A stretch of DNA of 64,000 nt from NCBI RefSeq assembly GCF_900142565.1, contig NZ_FRBH01000012.1, forward strand, positions 1 to 64,000, in the 5' to 3' direction. Position 1 is the stretch's first letter, and each line of letters starts with the position of its first letter. This DNA comes from Chishuiella changwenlii. GTDB taxonomy: Bacteria > Bacteroidota > Bacteroidia > Flavobacteriales > Weeksellaceae. The position numbers and the translations under genes are program-made. This document shows positions 25,786-34,781 of this stretch, piece after piece. The notes under the pieces are model-generated. The model was not told the DNA's origin, made no database searches, and saw nothing but the letters and a program-made list of their open reading frames with translations.

Positions 25786-26739
25786 TTAATAACGACTTGC
25801 TTCTGTTAAAAGTTGAACATCATCATGCGATAATTCTAAGTTTAAAGCTTCTGAAAATGCTGCTAAATGTGTTTTCGTAGTTGCACTAACAATTGGTGCT
25901 ACAATTGTTTTTTGTTTTAATAACCAAGCTAATGATAATGCAGCATAGCTTACATTATATTTTTCTGATAAAATTTTTAAAGCTGCTAAAATCTGAAAAC
26001 CTCTTTCGTTTAAGTAATTTTTTACACGTTCTCCTCTAGGACTTTGTTCTAAATCTTCTTCAGATTTATATTTACCAGATAAAAAACCACTTGCTAAGCT
26101 ATAATAAGGTATCACACCTAAGTTATATTTTTCTGCAACAGGTTGTAAAAATTCTTCAAAGCGTTGACGATCGTATAAATTATATTCTGGTTGTAATGTT
26201 TTATAAGATGGTAAATTAAATAGAGAAGCTTTATCTAAAGATTCTTTTAACCTTTCTGATGAAAAATTAGATGCTCCGATATAACGAACCTTACCTTCTT
26301 TTATTAATTGATTATAGGCTGACAATGTTTCTTCTACTGGAGTAACAGTATCGTCATAATGTGTTTGATATAAATCCACATAATCTGTTTTAAGACGAAT
26401 TAAAGATTCTTCTATCTCTTTTATTATATGTGCCTTTGTATTATTATATTTTTCTTGGACAAGATTTCGTCCACCAACTTTTGTTGCAATAATAACTTGA
26501 TCTCTATTACCGCGAGATTTTATCCAATTTCCAATTATTTTTTCAGATTCTGTTCCAACATTTCCTTTCACCCAATGAGAGTAATTGTTGGATGTATCTA
26601 TGGCATTAAAGCCATTCTCAACAAATGCATCTAATATATTAAACGACTCTTCCTCATTTAAAGTCCATCCAAATACATTACCTCCAAAAATAATTGGAGT
26701 AATCTGTAAGTCTGTATCTCCTAATTGTACCTTCTTCAT
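25786..26739 (-). CDS. Aldo/keto reductase
   Basis: 317 residues, TIM-barrel NADPH-dependent oxidoreductase. The catalytic tetrad is visible: D48 and Y53 (DTSNNYSHW), K87 (IIATKVGG) and H127 (YQTHYDD). It is closest to the YajO/Gfo-like or potassium-channel-beta group (AKR11/12 style), which reduces small carbonyls. It is the first gene of the AKR-MFS(-arfB) unit. The substrate is unknown. Confidence 0.9.
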   Translation of the reverse strand: MKKVQLGDTDLQITPIIFGGNVFGWTLNEEESFNILDAFVENGFNAIDTSNNYSHWVKGNVGTESEKIIGNWIKSRGNRDQVIIATKVGGRNLVQEKYNNTKAHIIKEIEESLIRLKTDYVDLYQTHYDDTVTPVEETLSAYNQLIKEGKVRYIGASNFSSERLKESLDKASLFNLPSYKTLQPEYNLYDRQRFEEFLQPVAEKYNLGVIPYYSLASGFLSGKYKSEEDLEQSPRGERVKNYLNERGFQILAALKILSEKYNVSYAALSLAWLLKQKTIVAPIVSATTKTHLAAFSEALNLELSHDDVQLLTEASRY

Positions 26740-26752
26740 GAGGGTAAATATA

Positions 26753-26782
26753 AAAAAAAGCTACCGTTATGGTAGCTTTTTT
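26753..26782. terminator. Intrinsic terminator between AKR and histidine kinase genes
   Basis: Stem AAAAAAGCTACC/GGTAGCTTTTTT with a 5-nt loop. On the minus strand it ends the transcript coming from the histidine-kinase gene 220 bp upstream, insulating the AKR gene. Confidence 0.85.
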
Positions 26783-26784
26783 CG

Positions 26785-26990
26785 TTGTCATTTTTTGACT
26801 CACACGTCAAAATTGTAATCGCTGAGTACTTAAAAATATTTCCATAGGTTTGGTTAAATAAGGTTTAAGTTTTAAATACTTAGTTTGAAATCGATACGCG
26901 AATATACTCAGCTGGTATTATATTGACTTCATATAACTACTTAAACTTCGTTAATTATAATTTTAAGAGGGTGAAATAACATTCTAAGGT
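26785..26990 (-). ncRNA. Possible structured 3' UTR or small RNA (candidate)
   Basis: The stretch between the kinase stop and the terminator is non-coding but structured on the minus strand. An 8-bp inverted pair, GCTGAGTA (26821-26828) and TACTCAGC (26905-26912), encloses about 75 nt. A TTTTGAC/GTCAAAA hairpin (about 26794-26812) precedes the terminator. No known RNA family is recognised and no promoter was found. Low confidence. Confidence 0.2.
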
Positions 26991-27001
26991 AGTCAATTTC
27001 G

Positions 27002-30000
27002 CTACTTAAAACGCAACAATAGGTATACTCTAGTACGTGATTTTTCAAAGGAAATCGTAATATATTCTCCTTTGTCTTGATTGAATAACCTCAATCTTTC
27101 ATTAATTATTCTTAATGCTTTAGATTCATAAAGTTTTTCGTTTCTCTTTTTATTAGAAAATCCTTTACCATTATCTTCTACAACTATTTTTAATAAATTT
27201 TCATCAAATGAAAATTTTAAGATAATTTGAGGATTTACAGAGTTCTGATCAAAAGCATGTACAAAAGCATTTTCCACTAATGGTTGCAAAAGCATAGGAG
27301 GAATTTTTACATTGTAAATATCTATTCCACATGTTGTTTCTACATCAAAGCTTACTTTATTCATCCAACGGAAGTTTTCTACTTCAACATATAGCTTTAA
27401 AAACTCAATCTCCTCTGATAAGCTAATTTCATTACGAGTAGAAATATTAAGCATTTGTCGGATTAAGTGAGAGAATCTTCCTAAAGAATTAAGTGCATTA
27501 TCTATATCATTATCTAAAATATAATATTGAATAGAACTAAGTACATTAAAAATAAAATGAGGATTCATTTGTGACTGTAATGCACTCATTTTTATTTCTG
27601 ATAATTGATTTTCTAATTTCAATCTCTTTCTTTCTTCTTTATTTTTCTCTTCTAATTGATTTATTTTTAAGTCATTAAATCTCCTTATGGTTTCTACTTT
27701 ACTATTAATATACTGGTAAAGAATAAATACGATGGATAGCGTTAAAATAATTAGGAAATAAATATTAAGATAAAAAGGTTCTGCAATATTAAAATCTATA
27801 AAGTCTATAATCTGTTTATCATCATTACAGATATCTGTAATCTCTAATTCAACATGATATCTACCATATTTTAGATTGTGAAAATAAATTAAATTATTAC
27901 TAAAATATTCACTCCAAGGTTCATTTGGATTTAAACGATAACGAAATTTATAATTCTTAGGAAAATATGTATTCTTTACAGAGAAACCTAAACTTATCTC
28001 ATTCTCATCATTTTTTAAATCTAAATACCTATCAACCAAATTAAACCAATAATATCTTTCTCTACCAAGTGACTTATCATTAATTTTTACACTAGTAATA
28101 ATTATCTCATTTTTTTTATATCTCTTTTTTGTTACCCTATCTAAATTAATTGTGTAATAACCATTTTCAACTCCTAAATAAGCATATTTTCCATCATAAT
28201 CTAAAGCATACATATTCTTGTTAAGAAATCCCTGCTCTTCATTTACAGTAAAAAAGTTATCATGATTAAAAACTAAAAGCGCATTAGTTGTTCCTATTAA
28301 AATATTATCACCAAACTTGTCTATTTTAGAGATATTAATACCTCCATAATCTCTTATACTATATTCTTTATTGATTTTAAGATGATCACCATTTATATCT
28401 AAAATAAATACTTTAGCTAGCTCTGTGGCAACCATTATTTGATTATTAGAAATACATTTTATCTGCTTTATTTTGTTTTCCTTAAATTCATTATTTAGAT
28501 AATAAGAAATAAATTTCCCGTCCTCATACTTAAATAATCCATCGAGATTTGATCCAAAAAATACAGCTTTATCGTTCTGAGATATGGTTGACACATCACG
28601 AGGAACATTGGGTAAACTTGCAGAAAAATGTTTATACTTAAATTCTTTAATATTATCAAATATTAAAATTCCTCCTTGAGGATTAACTTGTATAAATTGA
28701 TTATTAAAATAAGCAAATTGATAAGTTCTATATGGTAAATAATCTACAAACTCTCCTTCTAAATTAAGTTGAAAAATTCCTAGATTAGTTGCAACCCATA
28801 TACAATTATAATGACCTATTACTTTATAAAATCGTAGTTTATCTTCTGGAAGATTAAAATCAATTTCAATGAAATTTTTATTATTTTCTGTCTTTATTTT
28901 TTGATGATCTCCTCTTTTCTGATGCACATACCTGAAAAATTCTTCTCTTTTCTTAATAATTTTTGTTTGATTATTCTTTTTCAAATAAAGACCAAACGGA
29001 GATAGAAAATATTGAGAATTATTGTAGTTATATATTCCGATTATTTTCTCATTATTTATCTTTGTAAAATCAAGAAAATGATCTAAATGTACTTCATACA
29101 ATCCTTGATCTGTTGTTCCTATATATAGTATTTTTCTTGGACTATCATTTAATATATTACTGATATATTCGGAAGTGATTTTAAATTTTTCGGTTTGGTT
29201 TATTATCGTGTCACTTTTAATTTCTGCAACCATTCCATTACCTGTAGCAGAAAAGAAACCTGTAGCATAAATAGATTTTTCATCATCAGAATATGCATAA
29301 TCTCTAAATGTTGGATATTGATAGTTTTTATATGTAGATTTATTTAATAGAAAATCGTTTATTGGTATTTTAGTCAATCCGCTTTCTGACGTTAAAAAAA
29401 AGTCTTCGTTATGTAAAAAACTAAAATTAATTCTACTGTATGGATTTACTAATTTTAAATTATTTAAGGAAACTTCTAAAACTCCGTGATCAGAAGTGGA
29501 TACATAAATTTTATTTTTATATTTAAAAAATGATAATGCTTCGAAAATCAGATTATCTTTTTTTACAAAAGAAGGATTATAAATTTTATTATTTTTTATA
29601 TCGATAATTGAGACGCCTCCTTGTGTTGCAACATAAATAAAATCTTTATCATAAAATAACCCCTTTACTCTATTAGAAACAAGTCCATTTTCTTTGTTGA
29701 TTACAGAAAAATTTTTTCCTGAAAATTTTAATAGACCTTGTCCATAACTAGCAAACCATATATTTTTTCCACCATCTTCTACAATACTAGAAATTTTATT
29801 GAATTGTTTTTCTTGAAATCGCTTTATCATTTTAAACTCGCTCATGTCTTTTACATAAACACCATAGCGAGTCCCTATCCAAAGTATATTTCTGGAATCT
29901 TTATAAATACAATTTATCTCATTTGATGGTAAACCATCTTTATAAGTGTATTGCTTAGTAAAGATAAATTGACCAAATAATAATTGTTTCGAAAACAATA

Positions 30001-30034
30001 ATAGAAAGAATAATATATATTTATGAAACGACAT
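27002..30034 (-). CDS. Two-component propeller sensor histidine kinase (LytS-type)
   Basis: 1010 residues. Order: signal peptide/anchor (about 1-21); sensor with Reg_prop beta-propeller repeats (about 22-640, with YTYKDGLPSNEINCIYKDS and LWIGTRYGVYV); Y_Y_Y domain (about 660-755, FRYRLNPNEPWSEYF); membrane helix (about 760-780); coiled coil (about 785-815); and a His_kinase (PF06580-type) core with phospho-acceptor H826 in MNPHFIFN, N-box LVENAFVHAF (about 919-928) and DNGKGF (about 954-959). It senses a periplasmic signal and phosphorylates the adjacent LytTR regulator. The two genes overlap by 14 bp. Unlike SusCD-linked hybrid propeller systems, the kinase and regulator are separate here and no polysaccharide locus adjoins. 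Confidence 0.92.
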   Translation of the reverse strand: MSFHKYILFFLLLFSKQLLFGQFIFTKQYTYKDGLPSNEINCIYKDSRNILWIGTRYGVYVKDMSEFKMIKRFQEKQFNKISSIVEDGGKNIWFASYGQGLLKFSGKNFSVINKENGLVSNRVKGLFYDKDFIYVATQGGVSIIDIKNNKIYNPSFVKKDNLIFEALSFFKYKNKIYVSTSDHGVLEVSLNNLKLVNPYSRINFSFLHNEDFFLTSESGLTKIPINDFLLNKSTYKNYQYPTFRDYAYSDDEKSIYATGFFSATGNGMVAEIKSDTIINQTEKFKITSEYISNILNDSPRKILYIGTTDQGLYEVHLDHFLDFTKINNEKIIGIYNYNNSQYFLSPFGLYLKKNNQTKIIKKREEFFRYVHQKRGDHQKIKTENNKNFIEIDFNLPEDKLRFYKVIGHYNCIWVATNLGIFQLNLEGEFVDYLPYRTYQFAYFNNQFIQVNPQGGILIFDNIKEFKYKHFSASLPNVPRDVSTISQNDKAVFFGSNLDGLFKYEDGKFISYYLNNEFKENKIKQIKCISNNQIMVATELAKVFILDINGDHLKINKEYSIRDYGGINISKIDKFGDNILIGTTNALLVFNHDNFFTVNEEQGFLNKNMYALDYDGKYAYLGVENGYYTINLDRVTKKRYKKNEIIITSVKINDKSLGRERYYWFNLVDRYLDLKNDENEISLGFSVKNTYFPKNYKFRYRLNPNEPWSEYFSNNLIYFHNLKYGRYHVELEITDICNDDKQIIDFIDFNIAEPFYLNIYFLIILTLSIVFILYQYINSKVETIRRFNDLKINQLEEKNKEERKRLKLENQLSEIKMSALQSQMNPHFIFNVLSSIQYYILDNDIDNALNSLGRFSHLIRQMLNISTRNEISLSEEIEFLKLYVEVENFRWMNKVSFDVETTCGIDIYNVKIPPMLLQPLVENAFVHAFDQNSVNPQIILKFSFDENLLKIVVEDNGKGFSNKKRNEKLYESKALRIINERLRLFNQDKGEYITISFEKSRTRVYLLLRFK

Positions 30035-30815
30035 TTGATAAATTTTTATATCCTAAAGTTGTGACAGGTAGATTCTTCTCTCCTGTTTCAGGTATACAAT
30101 TTAATTCTAAAATATTATTTCGTTTATCTATTCTTTTTGCAAAATTTATATTTACTAAATAAGATCTATTAATTCTGAAAAAACTAGATTGATTAATTAA
30201 TGATTCAACGTCTTTTAAAGTTTTTGTTACAACAAAAGCCTTATCTTTTGTATATATGGTGCAATAACTATCGTCTGCTTTGCAGTATACAATTTCTTCT
30301 ATCTTGATAACGAAAACCTCTGTAATTGTAGAGATTAATATTACACCATGCTCGTTTTTGAAAGAATATTTTAAATTCGCATTCGATAGTCCTTCATCCA
30401 AATCTTCTTTTAATAAGGATTGATTTTTTATTTCTAAAGGATTATTTCGTTTATTTTCAAAACGATAAATTAATGTTTTTAATTCATCAATAACAATAGG
30501 TTTCATTAAATACCCCAAGCATCCCCATTGGTTTACCGCTTGTAAAACATAATCTGAATGTGCAGTAGTAAAAATTACTTCGAAAGATATTTCATCGAAA
30601 TAATCGAATAATTTAAAACCATATTCATCTGGCATATGAATATCCAAAAATACAATATCAGGATTATTATCTTTTATTTTTTCTACACCATCTCTCACAG
30701 ACATTGCTAAATCAATTGATATAAAAAAATCAGGAAAAATATGTTCTATTATCTTCTTTAAACCTTCTTGTGCAAAATGTTCGTCATCAATTATTAGTGC
30801 TTTGTAACTTTTCAT
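30021..30815 (-). CDS. LytTR-family response regulator
   Basis: 264 residues. The receiver domain (about 4-120) has acidic D10/D11, phospho-acceptor D58 (VFLDIHMPD) and a conserved Lys in LMKPIV. The LytTR DNA-binding domain (about 165-262) carries EEIVYCKADDSYCTIYT and SSFFRINRSYLVNI. It is the first gene of the pair and overlaps the kinase gene by 14 bp, so translation is coupled. Its targets are unknown. The divergent 310-residue membrane protein gene (start at 30939) is a candidate target by position only. Confidence 0.93.
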   Translation of the reverse strand: MKSYKALIIDDEHFAQEGLKKIIEHIFPDFFISIDLAMSVRDGVEKIKDNNPDIVFLDIHMPDEYGFKLFDYFDEISFEVIFTTAHSDYVLQAVNQWGCLGYLMKPIVIDELKTLIYRFENKRNNPLEIKNQSLLKEDLDEGLSNANLKYSFKNEHGVILISTITEVFVIKIEEIVYCKADDSYCTIYTKDKAFVVTKTLKDVESLINQSSFFRINRSYLVNINFAKRIDKRNNILELNCIPETGEKNLPVTTLGYKNLSNVVS

Positions 30816-30912
30816 TGGGGGTGATTTGGTTTTGTCGATTCTATAAGCCTTAAATTTACTTTATATTTATGAATTTTACAATCATTTGAAATTAATAGAA
30901 CCTTATTTTCTC

Positions 30913-30920
30913 TACTTTTG
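30913..30920 (+). promoter_or_regulatory. -7 element (TACTTTTG)
   Basis: TAnnTTTG match 18 bp upstream of the ATG at 30939, with a TTTG at 30885-30888 that is slightly far for a -33 box. Confidence 0.6.
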
Positions 30921-30938
30921 CAACATAACAATCTATAA

Positions 30939-31871
30939 ATGAAAAAAAATTCTACTAATTATTTACATATCTATATCCCTGTATTTGTCGGATTAATTAT
31001 TCTATTTGTGGGACTTAAAATAACAGAATCTTATGGTATAGCTATTTTTCTTTTGTTACCTTTTTTTATTGGCTTTTTAACAACTATTTTATTAAAAAAA
31101 TACAGAAATGATATTTTTAGCATAAAAAAAGTAATATTATTAAGCTTTTTAAACATTATGATTATTTCATTGGGAATAATGGTAGTAGCAATAGAAGGTT
31201 TAATTTGTGTTGCAATGGCATCTCCTATTTTATTGGCTTTTTCTGCGATAGGTGCACTTACAACATTTCTTTATATTGATAAAAGTGTAAGAAATATTAA
31301 TTCTATTATCGTATTATTTTCTATTTCTATTATTGGAGTATCATTTGTAGAAAAAGAGAATATTCCATCAGTATCTCATGTAACAACTTCTATTATTATA
31401 GATGCACCAATAGAAAAAGTATGGGAAAATGTAATTACTTTCCCAGAATTAGAAGAGCCAAAAGAACTTTTATTTAGAGCTGGAATTGCTTATCCAATTA
31501 ATGCTACAATTGATGGTAAAGGAATAGGTGCAATTAGGTATTGTAATTTTACAACTGGTAGTTTTGTAGAGCCTATTACAACTTGGAATGCTCCACATCA
31601 TTTAGCTTTTGATGTGTTAGAACAACCTGCACCAATGAAAGAAATTTCTTATTGGGATTTTGATGCAGCACATTTACATGATTATTTTATTTCGAAAAAT
31701 GGGGAATTCAGATTAAAGAAAATTAGTCAAAATAAAACCGAATTAATTGGTACTACTTGGTACACGCATCATATTTATCCGGAATTTTATTGGAGATTAT
31801 GGAGTAATCACATCATTCATAAAATACATTATCGTGTACTTAATCACATTAAAAAGGTTTCGGAAAATTAG
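30939..31871 (+). CDS. Membrane protein with C-terminal SRPBCC domain
   Basis: 310 residues. Four hydrophobic helices fill the first about 110 residues. They are followed by a START-like SRPBCC domain (about 125-305), recognisable from VTTSIIIDAPIEKVWENVITFPEL and the closing HHIYPEFYWRLWSNHIIHKIH. SRPBCC folds bind hydrophobic ligands; the ligand and role here are unknown. It is divergent from the LytTR/histidine-kinase pair and convergent with the SMR gene (3-bp gap). Confidence 0.75.
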   Translation: MKKNSTNYLHIYIPVFVGLIILFVGLKITESYGIAIFLLLPFFIGFLTTILLKKYRNDIFSIKKVILLSFLNIMIISLGIMVVAIEGLICVAMASPILLAFSAIGALTTFLYIDKSVRNINSIIVLFSISIIGVSFVEKENIPSVSHVTTSIIIDAPIEKVWENVITFPELEEPKELLFRAGIAYPINATIDGKGIGAIRYCNFTTGSFVEPITTWNAPHHLAFDVLEQPAPMKEISYWDFDAAHLHDYFISKNGEFRLKKISQNKTELIGTTWYTHHIYPEFYWRLWSNHIIHKIHYRVLNHIKKVSEN

Positions 31872-31874
31872 TTT

Positions 31875-32201
31875 CTAATGAGAAACTAATTTTAAACCTA
31901 ATATTGAACCTATTAATGTAATAATAAAAAATATTCGCCAAAAGCTAATATCTTCTTTAAAAAAGATAATTCCAATTAATACAGTTCCTACAGCTCCAAT
32001 TCCTGTCCAAACGGCATAAGCTGTTCCTAATGGTAATGTTTTAGTGGCTTTTATTAGAAGTGTCATACTTGCTACCAAACATATGGCAAAACTAGTATAC
32101 CATAAATACATGGTAGAACCTGTTGTTTCTTTTGCCTTTCCTAAAGAAGAAGTAAACCCTATTTCGAAAAGCCCTCCTAAAATTAATAAAATCCAATTCA
32201 T
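31875..32201 (-). CDS. Small multidrug resistance (Gdx/SugE-like) exporter
   Basis: 108 residues, four membrane helices, dual-topology SMR fold. The essential acidic residue is E13 (GGLFEIGFT). The stretch TLPLGTAYAVWTGIGAVGT is nearly the same as in E. coli Gdx (SugE), the guanidinium exporter, and not as in EmrE, so guanidinium export is likely. I saw no guanidine riboswitch. Upstream lies a 48-bp perfect palindrome, then the Crp/Fnr-type regulator gene, also on the minus strand, 70 bp away. Confidence 0.88.
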   Translation of the reverse strand: MNWILLILGGLFEIGFTSSLGKAKETTGSTMYLWYTSFAICLVASMTLLIKATKTLPLGTAYAVWTGIGAVGTVLIGIIFFKEDISFWRIFFIITLIGSILGLKLVSH

Positions 32202-32228
32202 TTTCTTTTTTTATGCAAAGTTGGATCC

Positions 32229-32276
32229 TTTAATTGGTTTATTTTTTTACATATGTAAAAAAATAAACCAATTAAA
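32229..32276. promoter_or_regulatory. 48-bp perfect palindrome upstream of the SMR gene
   Basis: Two 24-bp arms (32229-32252 and 32253-32276) are exact reverse complements with no spacer. Its right end covers the stop codon of the Crp/Fnr-type gene (32272-32274), and its left end lies 27 bp from the SMR start codon. It contains T7/A7 runs. It may be a terminator/attenuator, an operator, or both. Confidence 0.7.
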
Positions 32277-32832
32277 TTTCGGAACGAATTCTACTTAAAG
32301 TAACTTGAGAAATTCCTAAATAAGATGCTATATATCCTAATTGTACTCTATTTATTAAAGATGGATTTTCTGTTAAAAGTTTTTCATAACGATTCTTTGC
32401 TGTTCCTATTTGCCTAGAGATGAATCTTTCTTCTGTATTTATTAATTCTATTTCTGCAAACTTTCTTCCCCAGTTGGCTATTTCTAAATTTGATAAATAT
32501 AAATCAAATAACTCTTTCATTTCTATCTCATACAATTCACAATCTTCCAATAATTGTATTGTTTCGTAGCTTGGTTTATTTATAACATAACTTCTCATAG
32601 AAAGAATACAATCTCCTTCTCTTCCAAACCAAAAAGTAATTTCGTTACCATCATCTATTGTATAAGCTCTAGCCATTCCTTTTCTTATGAAATAAACCTT
32701 TTTTTCAATTTTATCAGCATCCATTAAAATTGTATTTTTAGGAAGCGACACTAATTTTATCTTACTTATTATTAATTGTAAAGATTCATTACTTAATGTA
32801 GAAAAATCTTTTAAAATTTCTTCAATATACAT
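32272..32832 (-). CDS. Crp/Fnr-family transcriptional regulator
   Basis: 186 residues. A cyclic-nucleotide-binding-type beta-roll (about 10-110, with PKNTILMDADKIEKKVYFIRKG) is followed by a dimer helix and a compact helix-turn-helix at the C-terminus (YIASYLGISQVTLSRIRSEI). No FeS-type cysteine cluster and no canonical cAMP-binding RxS motif is clear, so the effector is unknown. Such short Crp homologues are common in Bacteroidota. It is divergent from an FMN reductase gene and upstream of the Gdx-like exporter gene. Confidence 0.88.
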   Translation of the reverse strand: MYIEEILKDFSTLSNESLQLIISKIKLVSLPKNTILMDADKIEKKVYFIRKGMARAYTIDDGNEITFWFGREGDCILSMRSYVINKPSYETIQLLEDCELYEIEMKELFDLYLSNLEIANWGRKFAEIELINTEERFISRQIGTAKNRYEKLLTENPSLINRVQLGYIASYLGISQVTLSRIRSEI

Positions 32833-32931
32833 GGTATAGTTTATAGAGTAAAAATAAACATTTGAACATATTTTTTTTGAAAAAAAATTAAAATCCTAAC
32901 ATACATCAATAAAAATAATTTTGGTCTGTTT

Positions 32932-32939
32932 TAAATTTG
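32932..32939 (+). promoter_or_regulatory. -7 element (TAAATTTG) of the FMN reductase gene
   Basis: TAnnTTTG match 25 bp upstream of the ATG at 32965, in the 132-bp region shared with the divergent Crp/Fnr-type gene. Confidence 0.6.
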
Positions 32940-32964
32940 CGTCATACAATAACAAAAATAAAAT

Positions 32965-33504
32965 ATGAAAATTTTAGCATTTGCTGGTAGTAACAGCAAA
33001 AACTCAATAAACAAAGAATTATTAAATTATACTTTAGGAAAATTAGAAAACGTTGAAATTGACTTAGTTGATATTAACGATTTTGAGATGCCTATTTATT
33101 CTATAGATCGTCAAATAGAAAATGGTTTTCCTGAATTAGCTGTTGATTTTCATAAAAAAGTGGAAGCTGCAGATGGTTTAATTATTTCTTTAGCTGAGCA
33201 TAATGGTAATTTTTCTGTTGCTTTAAAAAATATTTTAGATTGGGTTTCTCGTATCGATATGGCGTTCTTAAAAGAGAAAAAACTTTTATTATTAAGTACT
33301 TCTCCAGGAAGTTATGGTGGTGGAAATGTAATGGAAGTTGCAACAAAATATTTCGGAATGTTTGCTAGTGGAGAAATTATAGCAAGTTCTACTTTTCCAT
33401 TTTTTAATGATAATTTTAAAAATGGTGAAATTACTAACGAAGAGCTTAAAAATACAATTGCAGAGAAAATTGAGATTTTTCAAAATTCTTTTGTAATAGC
33501 TTAA
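32965..33504 (+). CDS. NADPH-dependent FMN reductase
   Basis: 179 residues, flavodoxin-like fold. The phosphate-binding loop is AGSNSKNSINKELL at the N-terminus. The flavin-contact segments are SLAEHNGNFSVALKNILDWVSR and TSPGSYGG. It would use NAD(P)H to reduce FMN, quinones or azo/chromate-type electrophiles. It is divergent from a Crp/Fnr-type regulator that could control it (positional inference), and it ends in its own terminator. Confidence 0.88.
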   Translation: MKILAFAGSNSKNSINKELLNYTLGKLENVEIDLVDINDFEMPIYSIDRQIENGFPELAVDFHKKVEAADGLIISLAEHNGNFSVALKNILDWVSRIDMAFLKEKKLLLLSTSPGSYGGGNVMEVATKYFGMFASGEIIASSTFPFFNDNFKNGEITNEELKNTIAEKIEIFQNSFVIA

Positions 33505-33533
33505 TAAATACTTAATAACTTACTATTTCATGT

Positions 33534-33573
33534 AAAAAATCCGTTTTCAAATCAATATGAAGACGGATTTTTG
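33534..33573. terminator. Intrinsic terminator after the FMN reductase gene
   Basis: AAAAAATCCGT paired with ACGGATTTTT, extended by TTTCA/TGAAG with one G-T wobble. It lies between convergent genes. Confidence 0.8.
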
Positions 33574-33598
33574 CTTTTATATTACCCTATATTATCTA

Positions 33599-34015
33599 TC
33601 AGTTTAAAATAATCTCATACGTAATATCAATTCCACCATTAGCCAACATATCGTGTACACTACAATATTTTTTTACAGCTAATTCTGCGGCTTTATTTGC
33701 TTTATCAGAATCAATATTTCCTTTTAAATAAAACGTTATGTGAATATTCGTAAAAATGTTTGGTATTTCTTCTCTACGTTGTCCTTCTACTTCAACTTTT
33801 ATATCTTCAATTTCTTGACGTTGTTTCTTTAAAATTTCTCCTAAATCAAAAACACTACAGCTTCCTAATGCAATTAATACCAATTCCATTGGTCGAACAC
33901 CTTTTCCTTCTCCACCAATAGATTCTGGTCCATCTATATTAACTTTTACAGAAGAACTTGCTGCTGTTGCTTCATAATGAGAAGCATTATTTATTCTGTT
34001 TAATTCTATTTTCAT
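33599..34015 (-). CDS. OsmC-family peroxiredoxin-like protein
   Basis: 138 residues. The two redox cysteines are in LGSCSVFDL and VKKYCSVHDML, matching the OsmC/Ohr family that reduces organic hydroperoxides or, in the YhfA-like subgroup, has unknown substrates. The VRPMELVLIALGSC core places it with the YhfA/OsmC branch rather than Ohr. It starts 6 bp after msrA, forming a two-gene oxidative-damage unit. Confidence 0.9.
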   Translation of the reverse strand: MKIELNRINNASHYEATAASSSVKVNIDGPESIGGEGKGVRPMELVLIALGSCSVFDLGEILKKQRQEIEDIKVEVEGQRREEIPNIFTNIHITFYLKGNIDSDKANKAAELAVKKYCSVHDMLANGGIDITYEIILN

Positions 34016-34021
34016 TATAAA

Positions 34022-34555
34022 TTATTTTAGAATCGGTTTGAATTTCGATTTAAATTTTGCAATTTTTGGTCCAACAACTGCTGAACAATAAGGTTGATCT
34101 GGATTTTCGTTATAGTATCCTTGATGATAATCTTCTGCTGGCCAAAATTTATCTAAAGGTTCTACTGTAGTTACAAATTTATCTTCGTACAATGTTCCAT
34201 TATCAAATTCTTTAATAGATGCTTCTGCTTGTTGTTTTTGCAACTCAGAAGTATAAAAAATACTCGAACGATATTGTGTACCAACATCTTCCCCTTGTCT
34301 ATTTAATTGTGTTGGATTATGAATATTCCAAAAAATTTCTAATAGCTCTTTATATGATATTATCTCTGGATTAAATGTAACTTCTACAACTTCTGCATGA
34401 TTTGTATCTGTATCACAAACTTGTCTGTAAGTAGGGTTCTCTACGTTACCTCCTGCAAAACCAGATAAAGCTTTCTCTACTCCATTTATCGAATTAAAAA
34501 TTCCTTCTACGCACCAAAAACACCCAGCTCCTAATACTGCTACCTCAACTCCCAT
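34022..34555 (-). CDS. msrA: Peptide methionine sulfoxide reductase A
   Basis: 177 residues. The catalytic motif is GAGCFWCVEG with nucleophile C12; a possible resolving Cys lies in PDQPYCSAVVGP near the end. It reduces methionine-S-sulfoxide in proteins using thioredoxin. The length is standard for the single-domain cytosolic form, with no fused MsrB. It is the first gene of the msrA-osmC unit. Confidence 0.96.
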   Translation of the reverse strand: MGVEVAVLGAGCFWCVEGIFNSINGVEKALSGFAGGNVENPTYRQVCDTDTNHAEVVEVTFNPEIISYKELLEIFWNIHNPTQLNRQGEDVGTQYRSSIFYTSELQKQQAEASIKEFDNGTLYEDKFVTTVEPLDKFWPAEDYHQGYYNENPDQPYCSAVVGPKIAKFKSKFKPILK

Positions 34556-34781
34556 AAATAGTGACTTTATATTATTTTATTAATTTTATTTAAATAATTT
34601 GCACAAAAATTTCACATTAGAATGCATAACAAATATATAACATTATCACTTTATTTTTAATGATTATATCTCCAATAAAGTATCATATAAAATAGTTTTC
34701 TAAGAAATTTCCTCCTTAATTTTTTATTGTAACTTGCCAACAGTTTTTATAGAAAAATATACTATTAATTTTATTTTAGAT

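Noticed and set aside
26785-26990. tRNA or known riboswitch after the kinase gene
   Set aside because: No cloverleaf or T-loop sequence (GGTTCGA-like) and no recognised riboswitch core were found.
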